Shown: positions 17,772 to 26,119 of the stretch, piece by piece
Layout of the letters: the number at the start of each line of letters is the position of its first letter
How positions within the stretch are numbered: position 1 is the first letter of the stretch
Origin: Pseudomonas sp. H9
Lineage (GTDB): Bacteria > Pseudomonadota > Gammaproteobacteria > Pseudomonadales > Pseudomonadaceae
Reading direction: 5' to 3'
DNA length: 64,000 bases
Assembly: GCF_004353925.1 (NCBI RefSeq)
Contig: NZ_SMOK01000029.1
Location: 22,038 to 86,037 of the forward strand
The notes under the pieces: model-generated
Databases searched by the model: none
Seen by the model: only the letters and a program-made list of their open reading frames with translations
What the model was told of the DNA's origin: nothing
Program-made: the position numbers and the translations under genes

Positions 17772-17789
17772 CCCTAACCGGTGCTGTGA

Positions 17790-17863
17790 GTGGGAGCGGG
17801 CTTGCCCCGCGATTGCGATTTGTCAGTCATATCGCAATCGCGGGGCAAGCCCGCTCCTACAGG
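17790..17863. repeat. REP inverted pair between fecA and the osmoprotectant operon
   Basis: REP copies at 17790-17813 and 17836-17863 in inverted orientation, between convergent genes. No separate T-tailed terminator is seen, so the pair may serve as transcript end. Confidence 0.85.
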
Positions 17864-17870
17864 TGTGGTG

Positions 17871-19025
17871 TCAGGCCACGGCTTCAGCGGGGGAGACGAT
17901 ACTGGTCTTGCCGCCGCGCGAGCGCCCTGAGCTCAGGTAAGCGGCAATCGATTCCTGTGTTACTTCTCCCAGAAACACCTGCTCGGCATCGAGCACCGGC
18001 AACCACGAGCGATTGAACTCATACATGCGCGACAGCAAGATCCGCAGGTGTTCATCGTGGGCAGCGGTGGCGTTGAAGGGGCGCAGGAAGTCACCACAGC
18101 TGCCTTGCTGGCGGTGCAGGTCGCGCCGGCGCACGTAGCCTGTGGCTTTATTCTGCGCATCGGTCACCACCACGTAGCGCCGGTCGTGTTCGTCCATCAG
18201 CTCCAGTGCGTCATTGACCGGCGTTTGCGGGCTCACTGACGGGGCGTTGTCGGCGGCGTCTTCAGCACGTACCAGCAGCAGGCGCTTGAGGGTGCTGTCC
18301 TGGCCGACAAAGTTGCTGACAAAATCATCGGCCGGATGCGCCAGGAGCGTGTCGGGATGGTCGATCTGGATCAGCTTGCCGGCGCGGAAAATGGCGATCT
18401 TGTCGCCCAGTTTGATCGCCTCGTCGATGTCATGGCTGACCATGATCACCGTCTTGTTCAACGCACGCTGCATCTCGAAGAATTCGTTCTGGATCATCTC
18501 GCGGTTGATCGGGTCGACTGCGCCGAATGGCTCGTCCATCAACAGCAACGGAGCTTCGGCAGCCAGGGCGCGAATCACGCCGATTCGCTGTTGCTGGCCG
18601 CCCGATAGCTCACGCGGGTAGCGCTGCAAATATTGCTTGGGCTCAAGCTTGATCATGCTCATCAACTCGCGGGCGCGCTCGTGGCATTTTTGTTTGTCCC
18701 AGCCGAGCAGGCGCGGGACCACGGTAATGTTTTCTTCGATGGTCATGTTGGGGAACAGGCCGATCTGCTGAATGACATAACCAATACGCCGGCGCAGGGT
18801 CACTTCATCAAGGCCGCTGGTGTCTTCGCCGTTGATCAGCACCTTTCCTGAGGTGGGTGTAATCAGGCGGTTGATCATTTTCAAGGTGGTGCTCTTGCCG
18901 CAACCGGACGGGCCGAGGAATACGCAAATCTCGCCTTCATTGACGGTCAGGCTCACGGCATCGACAGCTTTGACGTCTTTGCCGTTGGCGTGGAAGGTCT
19001 TGCTCAGGTTTTGAAGTTCGATCAT
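17871..19025 (-). CDS. Osmoprotectant (glycine betaine/choline type) ABC transporter, ATP-binding subunit with CBS domains
   Basis: A 384-residue ABC ATPase of the OpuCA/YehX type: Walker A GPSGCGKST, signature ELSGGQQQR, Walker B LLLMDEPF and H-loop SHDIDEA. Behind the ATPase (from about residue 255) lie two CBS-like segments, which in this family sense ionic strength. It is the last gene of a four-gene minus-strand operon and overlaps the permease gene upstream by four bases. The substrate (betaine, choline, carnitine or proline betaine) cannot be read from the sequence. Confidence 0.92.
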   Translation of the reverse strand: MIELQNLSKTFHANGKDVKAVDAVSLTVNEGEICVFLGPSGCGKSTTLKMINRLITPTSGKVLINGEDTSGLDEVTLRRRIGYVIQQIGLFPNMTIEENITVVPRLLGWDKQKCHERARELMSMIKLEPKQYLQRYPRELSGGQQQRIGVIRALAAEAPLLLMDEPFGAVDPINREMIQNEFFEMQRALNKTVIMVSHDIDEAIKLGDKIAIFRAGKLIQIDHPDTLLAHPADDFVSNFVGQDSTLKRLLLVRAEDAADNAPSVSPQTPVNDALELMDEHDRRYVVVTDAQNKATGYVRRRDLHRQQGSCGDFLRPFNATAAHDEHLRILLSRMYEFNRSWLPVLDAEQVFLGEVTQESIAAYLSSGRSRGGKTSIVSPAEAVA

Positions 19026-19675
19026 TTGCGCAGTCCTTCTGGAGTCAGGGCACGTTGCAGGGTTTGCAGCAGCAGGTCAGCAAAGATGGCCAACAGGCTC
19101 ACCAGTACAGCGCCAACTAGCAGCATCGACATGTCGCTACGGCTGATGGAGGTCAGGATCAGGACGCCGAGGCCACCGGCACCAATGGTGGCGGCGATGG
19201 TCATGACGCCAATGTTCATCACCACGGCGGTACGCACACCGGCGAGGATCACCGGCACGGCGATGGGCAGCTCGACCATGCGCAGGCGTTGGCCGAAGGT
19301 CATACCGATGCCGCGCGCGGCTTCACGGATACCGGGCTCGACATTGGTCAGCGCCAGGTAGGTGTTGCGCAGGATCGGCAGCAGTGAATAGAGGAATACC
19401 GCCGTGATTGCCGGTAATGGTCCCAGCCCCTGGCCAAACTTCGAATAGAACGGCAGCAACAAGCCAAACAGGGCGATGGACGGAATGGTCAGTAGAACCG
19501 TAGCGCAGGCTTGCAGCGGGCCGGCGAGGGCGGGAAAGCGGGTCATCAGGATGCCCAGCGGCACACCGAACAAGATGGCAAGGCTGACGGCAATACCGAC
19601 CAGCGTGATGTGTTGCCAGGTCAGGTGCAGGACCTGGGCCCAGTCCAGGTGAGCGAAGGTATCGAGCATGGTCAT
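19022..19675 (-). CDS. Osmoprotectant ABC transporter permease (short subunit)
   Basis: A 217-residue inner-membrane permease with about six hydrophobic segments and the binding-protein-dependent transport loop (EAARGIGMTFGQRLRMVELPIAVPVILAGVRTA). It belongs to the OpuCB/YehW branch. It overlaps the genes on both sides by four bases, which shows tight coupling in the operon. A second Met two codons later is a possible start. Confidence 0.9.
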   Translation of the reverse strand: MTMLDTFAHLDWAQVLHLTWQHITLVGIAVSLAILFGVPLGILMTRFPALAGPLQACATVLLTIPSIALFGLLLPFYSKFGQGLGPLPAITAVFLYSLLPILRNTYLALTNVEPGIREAARGIGMTFGQRLRMVELPIAVPVILAGVRTAVVMNIGVMTIAATIGAGGLGVLILTSISRSDMSMLLVGAVLVSLLAIFADLLLQTLQRALTPEGLRK

Positions 19676-20580
19676 GGCTGCTCCTGTGCGGGTGGATGCT
19701 GGCGCAGGTACTCGGTGGCGACCTTGCCGGGGCTCTGGTGCTCGACGTCGACTTTGGCGTTGAGCTCACGCATCGTTTGGTCATCCAGTTGCTCGGCCAG
19801 TGGCTTGAGCAGGGTGGCCAGCTGCGGGTGAGCGTCGAGAATTTCTTTGCGTACGACGGGCGCGGCGGTGTAGTCGGGGAAGTAATGTTTGTCGTCTTCG
19901 AGCAGTTTCAGATTGAAGGCGCTCAGGCGGCCATCGGTGGTGTACACCAAGCCACTGAATACCTGGCCGTTGCGCAAGGCGGTGTACACCAGGCCTGCAT
20001 CCATCTGACGGATGTTGCGGCGGGTCAGTTGCAAGTCGTAGGTGTCGGTGAGACCGACCAGGCCATCGGGACGGTTGGCGAACTCGGTGTCCAGGGCCAG
20101 CACGTGGTCGCGGTCCTTTTCTTCCCGCAGCACCTGGTTCAGTTGGCTGATGGTGTTTACCTGCGGGTACTGCTCAGCAATCTTGCGCGGCAAGGCCAGG
20201 GCGTAGGTGTTGCTGAACTTCGAAGGTGTCAGCCAGACCAAGCCTTTTTTCGCGTCCAGCGCTTTGACCTTGGCATAGGTGGCTGCCGCGCTGGGCATGC
20301 GCTCATCGATATGGTTATAGGACACCAGCGATACACCGGTGTATTCCCAGACCAGATCCAGCTGTCCGGTTTCATGGGCGCTGCGGGCCAGGTTGCTGCC
20401 CAATCCGCCGGTGATGCGTACGTCGAAACCATTCTGATTGAGGTAATGGGCGGTGATTTCGGCCAGTACGCTCTGCTCGGTGAACACCCGCGCGCCGAGG
20501 CGAATCACAGGCTTTGTCGCGGCTTGGGCAAATCCCGAGAACAGCAGGGCCGCGCCCAGTAACAAGGCGATTCTTTTCAT
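19672..20580 (-). CDS. Osmoprotectant ABC transporter substrate-binding protein (OpuCC/YehZ type)
   Basis: A 302-residue periplasmic binding protein with a Sec signal peptide (LLLGAALLFSGFAQA-A). The sequences GARVFTEQSVLAEITAHYLNQ and LDLVWEYTGVSLV are typical of the betaine/choline-binding OpuAC-like family (QAT class). It has no lipobox and so is free in the periplasm. It lies between the two permease genes of the operon. Confidence 0.9.
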   Translation of the reverse strand: MKRIALLLGAALLFSGFAQAATKPVIRLGARVFTEQSVLAEITAHYLNQNGFDVRITGGLGSNLARSAHETGQLDLVWEYTGVSLVSYNHIDERMPSAAATYAKVKALDAKKGLVWLTPSKFSNTYALALPRKIAEQYPQVNTISQLNQVLREEKDRDHVLALDTEFANRPDGLVGLTDTYDLQLTRRNIRQMDAGLVYTALRNGQVFSGLVYTTDGRLSAFNLKLLEDDKHYFPDYTAAPVVRKEILDAHPQLATLLKPLAEQLDDQTMRELNAKVDVEHQSPGKVATEYLRQHPPAQEQP

Positions 20581-20594
20581 TGGAGTTCCTTCGC

Positions 20595-21308
20595 TTAGTG
20601 GGCCAGGCCGCGTTCAAGCCAACGCCGACTGCCTTGCGCCACCAGGGCGTCAAGCAACAGGGCGAGCAGAGCGGTGCAAGCAGCGCCGAGCAGCAGTTGC
20701 GGCTGATTGTTCAGGGCAATGCCGGGAAAAATCAGGCTGCCCAGACTGTTGGCGCCGATCAGGAACGACAGTGGCGCGGTGCCGACGTTGATCGCCAACG
20801 CCACTCGCACACCGCCGACGATAATCGGCACGGCATTGGGCAACTCCACTCGCCACAGACTTTGACGAGGTGTCATGCCGATGCCGGTGGCAGCTTCTTT
20901 AAGCGAGGCGGGAACGTTTTTCAGGCCTTCGTAGGTGTTGCGCACGATTGGCAGAAGTGAGGCGAGGAACAAAGCGAAGATCGCCGGACCTGCACCGATG
21001 CCCAGGAAACTCAGGGCAATGGCCAGAACGGCCAGGGGAGGGATGGTGTTGCCAATATTGAAAAACTGCATGAAGCGTTCGGCGCGGTCGACCCTGTGTG
21101 GTCGACTCAAGGCAATCCCAGCGGGTATGCCCACGGCTAACGCCGCCACCATCGACAGCAGCACCAGCATCAGGTGCGCTTGCAGGTAGAACCACAGATC
21201 AGCGCGGTAATGCACGATCGTATCAATGCCGATCCAGTGGATCAGCAGGGCCAGGATGACGAGCGCAAAGGCACATCCCATCAGCCCCTTGCCATAGCGT
21301 TTAGCCAC
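20595..21308 (-). CDS. Osmoprotectant ABC transporter permease, first gene of the operon
   Basis: A 237-residue permease with the family loop (EAATGIGMTPRQSLWRVELP, NAVPIIVGGVRVA) and several membrane helices. I set the start at GTG 21308, which has AAGGAG seven bases upstream; the frame continues ten codons to GTG 21338 but that overlaps the ribosome site. It is likely the promoter-proximal gene, so the order of transcription is permease, binding protein, permease, ATPase. This differs from the order opuCA-CB-CC-CD known elsewhere. Confidence 0.88.
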   Translation of the reverse strand: MAKRYGKGLMGCAFALVILALLIHWIGIDTIVHYRADLWFYLQAHLMLVLLSMVAALAVGIPAGIALSRPHRVDRAERFMQFFNIGNTIPPLAVLAIALSFLGIGAGPAIFALFLASLLPIVRNTYEGLKNVPASLKEAATGIGMTPRQSLWRVELPNAVPIIVGGVRVALAINVGTAPLSFLIGANSLGSLIFPGIALNNQPQLLLGAACTALLALLLDALVAQGSRRWLERGLAH

Positions 21309-21713
21309 AGGCGGACTCCTTTTTTTGTCGGCGAACACACTCCCGTGGCGGTCACCATTCCAGGTGACAGGCAGCGTGATCGCGATAAGCAGCGCGTTTT
21401 CCGGACCGGATCAACACGCCATGAGCGAAGCCTCGTCAGGCTCGTAGTGCTAGTGAAACCAACCCTGACGAACGGTCATGACCGGTTGCAAATCAGGGGA
21501 GTGGACGCCTCCACAGCCGTAAAGGTTCCCATCTGAAGCGGCATTTGGCCAGTGTTAATCCCTGGGTTGTATGAAAATTCGCGCAAAAAAACCGGGCGTT
21601 TCCTCCCTGTGGTCATTGAGTTGCCTGCTATCTGGCCATTCGTCATGAAGTTCAGCATTGCGGAGGATTTTTATGACAGTCGATTGAGGGAATAGTCCCC
21701 TGAGGGTATTTTC
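21309..21713. other. Gene-free region between the osmoprotectant operon and higBA
   Basis: About 400 bp that should contain the leftward operon promoter. Near its right end GGAGG is followed by ATGACAGTCGATTGA (from 21673), a four-codon ORF directly before the toxin gene. No conserved element or terminator is recognised otherwise. Confidence 0.5.
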
Positions 21714-22085
21714 TTGCGAAGGTCAATCAGGTTCAGTGATGAGTTTCTTTCGGATTTCGAAGGCTTGAATGAAGAAATCCGGGACGAACTGCTCAGCCAC
21801 CTGAAGATGCTGGAGAGGCTTGGGCCGGCACTTGGTCGCCCGCGCGTGGATACGCTAAAAGGATCTCGGCATCACAACATGAAGGAACTGAGGTTTGACG
21901 TTCTAAAGGGTGTCTGGCGAGTGGCTTTTGCGTTTGATCCGAAGCGATGTGCAGTTGTTCTTGTTGCGGGCGACAAGTCTGGAGTAAGCCAGCAACGGTT
22001 TTACCGAAAGCTGATCCGGCATGCCGATGAGCGTTTTGATAGGTATTTGTCAGGAGGTCAGGAACATGTCAAAAACACTAGATGA
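21714..22085 (+). CDS. higB: RelE/HigB-type toxin
   Basis: A 123-residue member of the HigB/RelE mRNA interferase family. Family landmarks are DEFLSDFEGL, GPALGRPRVDTLKGSRHHNMKELRF, VWRVAFAFDP and VAGDKSGVSQQRFYRKLI. These toxins cut mRNA on the ribosome. The start appears to be TTG at 21714, with GAGGG about eight bases upstream. The antitoxin gene overlaps its 3' end by 20 bp, in toxin-first order as in other higBA pairs. Function as an active toxin is inferred from family and context. Confidence 0.88.
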   Translation: MRRSIRFSDEFLSDFEGLNEEIRDELLSHLKMLERLGPALGRPRVDTLKGSRHHNMKELRFDVLKGVWRVAFAFDPKRCAVVLVAGDKSGVSQQRFYRKLIRHADERFDRYLSGGQEHVKNTR

Positions 22086-22395
22086 AGTCATTGACCGTCT
22101 TTCACCTGAACGACGGGCACGAATAGAGCAGCGCGGGCACGAGTTGATTCGTGAAGAAATGACACTGCAGGCGCTGCGTAAACAGTTGGCGCTTACCCAA
22201 GAAGGTATGGCCGAACGCCTGGAGATTCGTCAGGCGAATGTTTCCAAGGTTGAAAGGCGCAGCGACATGTTGATTTCGACCCTGCGCACCTATGTGGAAG
22301 CCATGGGGGGGACACTTGAGCTAGTTGCGCATATGCCCGGTCGCGGACCTGTAACCCTTGAGGGTTTCGCTGACGGTTCGGCGGCACATAAATAA
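22066..22395 (+). CDS. higA: HigA-type antitoxin (XRE helix-turn-helix)
   Basis: A 109-residue protein with a central HTH (LRKQLALTQEGMAERLEIRQANVSKVERR) and an N-terminal helical part. HigA antitoxins bind the toxin and repress their own promoter. The start at 22066 has GGAGG and AGGA upstream within the toxin gene. An in-frame ATG at 22021 lies deeper in the toxin gene and is less likely. Confidence 0.9.
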   Translation: MSKTLDEVIDRLSPERRARIEQRGHELIREEMTLQALRKQLALTQEGMAERLEIRQANVSKVERRSDMLISTLRTYVEAMGGTLELVAHMPGRGPVTLEGFADGSAAHK

Positions 22396-22435
22396 CGTGC
22401 TTGGCATTGCGTGCGACCGACGGGGAGATCAGATT

Positions 22436-22463
22436 TTGGTCCCCGTCCGACTTCAGGTATGAT
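22436..22463 (+). promoter_or_regulatory. Possible sigma-70 promoter of prfC
   Basis: TTGGTC (22436) and TATGAT (22458) are separated by 16 bases, about 40 bp before the prfC ATG. Judged by eye only. Confidence 0.35.
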
Positions 22464-22501
22464 ATCGCCCCTTTTTTCAATCCCCAGTCAGGCGATTTCC
22501 C

Positions 22502-24085
22502 ATGACCAACCAGGCCGCCGAAGTCGCGAAGCGCCGCACTTTCGCCATTATTTCCCACCCCGACGCCGGTAAAACCACCATCACCGAAAAGCTCTTGCTG
22601 ATGGGCAAGGCAATCGCCGTTGCCGGTACCGTGAAGTCGCGTAAGTCCGACCGCCATGCCACCTCCGACTGGATGGAGATGGAGAAGCAGCGTGGTATCT
22701 CGATTACCACCTCGGTCATGCAGTTCCCGTACCGCGAGCACATGATCAACCTGCTCGACACCCCCGGTCACGAAGACTTCTCGGAAGACACCTACCGCAC
22801 CCTGACTGCGGTGGACTCGGCGCTGATGGTGCTCGACGGCGGTAAAGGCGTTGAGCCACGGACCATCGCCCTGATGGACGTGTGCCGCCTGCGTGACACG
22901 CCGATTGTCAGCTTCATCAACAAACTCGACCGTGATATCCGCGACCCGATCGAACTGCTCGACGAGATCGAGGCGGTACTGAAGATCAAGGCCGCGCCAA
23001 TCACCTGGCCGATTGGTTGCTACCGTGATTTCAAAGGTGTGTACCACCTTGCGGGCGATTACATCATTGTCTACACCCCGGGCCACGGCCACGAGCGTAC
23101 CGAGGTGAAGATCATCGAGAAGCTCGACTCCGACGAAGCCCGCGCCCACCTGGGTGACGAATACGAGCGCTTCCTCGAACAACTGGAGCTGGTGCAGGGC
23201 GCCTGCCATGAGTTCGACCAGGACGAGTTCATGCGCGGCGAGCTGACGCCAGTGTTCTTCGGTACCGCCCTTGGCAACTTTGGTGTCGACCATGTGCTCG
23301 ATGCCGTTGTCGATTGGGCGCCACGCCCATTGGCACGGGTTGCCAACGAGCGCAGCGTCGAGCCGACCGAAGAGAAGTTCAGTGGCTTCGTGTTCAAGAT
23401 CCAGGCAAACATGGACCCTAAACACCGCGACCGTATCGCGTTCATGCGCATCTGTTCCGGGCGTTATGAAAAGGGCATGAAAATGCGCCATGTGCGCACC
23501 GGCAAAGACCTGCGTATCGGCGACGCGCTGACCTTCTTCTCATCCGAGCGTGAGCAACTGGATGAGGCCTGGGCCGGTGACATCATTGGTTTGCACAACC
23601 ATGGCACCATCCAGATCGGGGACACCTTCACCGAAGGCGAAGCCCTGGGCTTCACCGGTATCCCGCACTTTGCCCCGGAACTGTTCCGCCGCGTGCGCCT
23701 GAAAGACCCGCTCAAGTCCAAGCAATTGCGTCAGGGCTTGCAGCAGCTGGCCGAAGAAGGTGCCACCCAGGTGTTCTTCCCGGAGCGCAGCAACGACATC
23801 ATCCTGGGAGCCGTGGGTGTGCTGCAGTTCGATGTGGTCGCCAGCCGCCTGAAGGAAGAGTACAAGGTCGAGTGCGCTTACGAGCCGATTACTGTTTGGT
23901 CCGCACGCTGGATCAGCTGTGACGACAAGAAGAAGCTTGAGGAATTCCAGAACAAGGCCATGGAAAACCTGGCCGTCGACGGTGGTGGTCACCTGACCTA
24001 CCTGGCCCCGACCCGGGTCAACCTGTCGCTGATGGAAGAGCGTTGGCCGGATGTGAAATTCCGCGCTACTCGCGAGCATCATTGA
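22502..24085 (+). CDS. prfC: Peptide chain release factor 3
   Basis: RF3 is a GTPase that removes RF1 and RF2 from the ribosome after termination. The 527-residue product has a full G domain (SHPDAGKTTITEKL P-loop, DTPGHEDFSEDTYRTL G3, NKLDRD G4) followed by domains II and III (LGAVGVLQFDVVASRLKEEY). The length is normal. It is monocistronic by layout, with its own promoter region, and is followed by a heptamer tandem repeat and a terminator. Confidence 0.97.
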   Translation: MTNQAAEVAKRRTFAIISHPDAGKTTITEKLLLMGKAIAVAGTVKSRKSDRHATSDWMEMEKQRGISITTSVMQFPYREHMINLLDTPGHEDFSEDTYRTLTAVDSALMVLDGGKGVEPRTIALMDVCRLRDTPIVSFINKLDRDIRDPIELLDEIEAVLKIKAAPITWPIGCYRDFKGVYHLAGDYIIVYTPGHGHERTEVKIIEKLDSDEARAHLGDEYERFLEQLELVQGACHEFDQDEFMRGELTPVFFGTALGNFGVDHVLDAVVDWAPRPLARVANERSVEPTEEKFSGFVFKIQANMDPKHRDRIAFMRICSGRYEKGMKMRHVRTGKDLRIGDALTFFSSEREQLDEAWAGDIIGLHNHGTIQIGDTFTEGEALGFTGIPHFAPELFRRVRLKDPLKSKQLRQGLQQLAEEGATQVFFPERSNDIILGAVGVLQFDVVASRLKEEYKVECAYEPITVWSARWISCDDKKKLEEFQNKAMENLAVDGGGHLTYLAPTRVNLSLMEERWPDVKFRATREHH

Positions 24086-24141
24086 TTTAAGCTTTAAGCT
24101 TTAAGCTTTAAGCTTTAAGCTTTAAGCTTTAAGCTTTAAGC
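24086..24141. repeat. Perfect tandem repeat, eight copies of TTTAAGC
   Basis: Eight exact copies of the 7-base unit begin on the base after the prfC stop codon TGA and end about 10 bp before the terminator stem. The array contains overlapping AAGCTT palindromes. It adds AT-rich spacer to the 3' untranslated region. Exact identity suggests recent expansion by slippage. Confidence 0.97.
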
Positions 24142-24152
24142 TGTGAGAAAAA

Positions 24153-24183
24153 GCAGGCCGGTACGCGGCCTGCTTTTTTTTTT
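24153..24183 (+). terminator. prfC terminator
   Basis: GCAGGCCG, five-base loop, CGGCCTGC and a run of ten T residues: a strong Rho-independent terminator. Confidence 0.92.
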
Positions 24184-24304
24184 GGCTAAAAGCTTGGCGC
24201 TAATTTTCCCTCTGCGTTTTACCTCGTCAGCCCTGTTGAATACAGCCTTGCCAACCACTCCGACGAGTGCTCGGCACAGCATGAAAAAATCCAGGGAGTG
24301 AAAA

Positions 24305-24883
24305 ATGGCGACGATTCAACATAGCTACGATCGATCTTTTATTGCCTACATTGCGTGTACCACACCGGGGTACGAGGGCTACCTTGATTGTGCGACGTTG
24401 GTGCTAAAAGATGGCCAGGTCGGGCGGCTTGCCGATGATTGGATGATTGTGACATCGGAAGTGGTTCGCGAACCGCATCGCTTCTGGTTTCGCTGTCTGT
24501 TTGACGAGTCCCGCGGTCGCCCTTACTACGATATTCAGTCTTGGAGCCGTCGGACCGGTCGGGATTTCAACTCCAAGAAGCGCCATCTGGACCGCAGTTA
24601 CAACGGATACCCAGGGCTCTACGAGGTAGCTCCCGAAGATGACAATCTGTGGAAGGTGATAACTCTTCAGGACGGTAAGTTTGCAAGCATGACCTCGATT
24701 GTGGAGGTCGGGCAGAAAGTCGAAGCGCGAATCACTACACGTGACAATGATGTGCTCCAGGCTGGCGGCTGCAGGGTGGTTGGCGACGGCTGGTTTGCCT
24801 CGGTCTGCACCAGCGGCGGGCAGGAGTTGGACCTGAGCTTGGAAATCCTCGATATTGGCGAGGAGTTGCTAGACGACCAATGA
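24305..24883 (+). CDS. Unknown 192-residue protein
   Basis: I do not recognise this family. AGGGAGTG lies just before the ATG and codon use looks normal, so it is probably expressed. There is no signal peptide or membrane segment. The sequence is rich in aromatic and acidic residues (e.g. CTTPGYEGYLDCATLVL, FWFRCLFDESRGRPYYDIQSW) and alternates short hydrophobic stretches, which suggests a mainly beta fold. The end is acidic (LDIGEELLDDQ). It stands alone between the prfC terminator and a convergent operon. Size, acidity and isolation would fit an orphan immunity protein, but nothing in the sequence proves this. Confidence 0.7.
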   Translation: MATIQHSYDRSFIAYIACTTPGYEGYLDCATLVLKDGQVGRLADDWMIVTSEVVREPHRFWFRCLFDESRGRPYYDIQSWSRRTGRDFNSKKRHLDRSYNGYPGLYEVAPEDDNLWKVITLQDGKFASMTSIVEVGQKVEARITTRDNDVLQAGGCRVVGDGWFASVCTSGGQELDLSLEILDIGEELLDDQ

Positions 24884-24939
24884 TTGATAGGCCTGTGTTT
24901 CGAACAATGGTCGGGATGCAGGCCTTGGTCCTCGGTAAA

Positions 24940-24980
24940 CCTGCTCCCACAGCTTAAGGCTTTCTAGTCTGTGGGAGCGG
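24940..24980. repeat. Degenerate REP pair
   Basis: CTGCTCCCACAG and CTGTGGGAGCGG are inverted, but the GGGCTTGCCCCGCG part is lost. This looks like a decayed REP between convergent genes. Confidence 0.6.
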
Positions 24981-24985
24981 TATTC

Positions 24986-26065
24986 TCAGTTCCCCGCTTT
25001 GATGCTGGTCCACATCCGCGTACGAATGCGGTCGATTTTGGCCGGCATTGCCTCCAGTGCGTACAGCTTGCCGAGCATTGCATCGCTCGGGTAGATCATG
25101 GTGTTGGCCTTCAGGGCCGGGTCTACCAGTGTGTCCGCTTTGTGGTTGCCGTTGGCGTATTGCACGTAATCGCTGATGTTGGCCATCACCTCTGGTTGCA
25201 GCAGGTAGTTCATGTAGGCGTAGCCGGCTTTTTCATCCGGGGCATCGGCCGGCATGGCGACCATGTCAAACCACATTGGCGCGCCTTCTTTCGGGATCGA
25301 ATAACCGACTTTGACGCCGTTCTTCGCTTCCTCTGCACGGTTTTTCGCCTGCAGCACATCGCCGGAGAAACCCACCACTACGCAGACATCGCCATTGGCC
25401 AGGTCGCCGGTGTATTTGGAGGAGTGGAAGTAGCTGATGTAGGGGCGCACTTTCATCAGCAGCGCTTTGGCTTTGTCGTAGTCTTTCGGATCCTGGCTGT
25501 GGTGCGGCAGGCCCAGGTAGTGCAGGGCGATGGGCAGCAGTTCCGGGCCGTTATCCAGCACCGCGACGCCACAGCTTTTCAGCTTGCTGATGTATTCGGG
25601 TTTGAAGATCAGGTCCCAGGAATCCACTGGTGCGTTGTCACCCAGCACCGCTTTGACCTTATCGATGTTGTAGCCGATGCCGGTACTGCCCCACAGGTAA
25701 GGGAAGCCGTACTGGTTGCCCGGGTCGTTGACCTCCAGCGCCTTAAGAAGCACCGGATTGAGGTTCTGCCAGTTGGGCAGTTGGCTCTTGTCGAGTTTCT
25801 TCAGCGCTTTGCCCTGGATCTGCCGGGCCATGAAGTGGTTGGAAGGGAACACCACGTCATAGCCGGAGTTGCCCGTCATCAGCTTGCCGTCGAGGGTTTC
25901 ATTGCTGTCGAAGACGTCGTAGGTCGGCACGATACCGCTGGCTTGCTGGAAGTTTTTCAGGGTGTCGGGGGCGATGTAGCTGGACCAGTTGTAAATCTTC
26001 ACCGAGTCAGCTGCCTGGGCCATGGACGTAGCCAACAACAATGGGGCGATGAGCAATGGGCGCAT
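24986..26065 (-). CDS. Polyamine-type ABC transporter substrate-binding protein (PotF/SpuD-like)
   Basis: A 359-residue periplasmic binding protein with a Sec signal peptide (LLLATSMAQA-A). The start of the mature part, VKIYNWSSYIAPDTLKNFQQASG, with DVVFPSNHFMARQI and PYLWGSTGIGYN, is typical of the putrescine/spermidine binders PotF and SpuD. No permease or ATPase gene is adjacent, so it must use a transporter encoded elsewhere or act as an extra binding subunit. The next genes upstream (cupin and PuuB-like oxidase) also point to polyamine use. Confidence 0.88.
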   Translation of the reverse strand: MRPLLIAPLLLATSMAQAADSVKIYNWSSYIAPDTLKNFQQASGIVPTYDVFDSNETLDGKLMTGNSGYDVVFPSNHFMARQIQGKALKKLDKSQLPNWQNLNPVLLKALEVNDPGNQYGFPYLWGSTGIGYNIDKVKAVLGDNAPVDSWDLIFKPEYISKLKSCGVAVLDNGPELLPIALHYLGLPHHSQDPKDYDKAKALLMKVRPYISYFHSSKYTGDLANGDVCVVVGFSGDVLQAKNRAEEAKNGVKVGYSIPKEGAPMWFDMVAMPADAPDEKAGYAYMNYLLQPEVMANISDYVQYANGNHKADTLVDPALKANTMIYPSDAMLGKLYALEAMPAKIDRIRTRMWTSIKAGN

Positions 26066-26119
26066 GTCTGGATTCCTTGCTTTGTCTGTTTTTATCGAAG
26101 GAGGCAGGCGATCAAACGA

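Noticed and set aside
21714..22395. Sign of a prophage or island around higBA
   Set aside because: No integrase, direct repeats or phage genes. The flanking operon and prfC look like core genome, so at most the small pair itself was acquired.
24086..24141. CRISPR-like or phage attachment repeat
   Set aside because: The unit is only 7 bp with no spacers and no cas, integrase or tRNA gene nearby. It is a simple tandem repeat.
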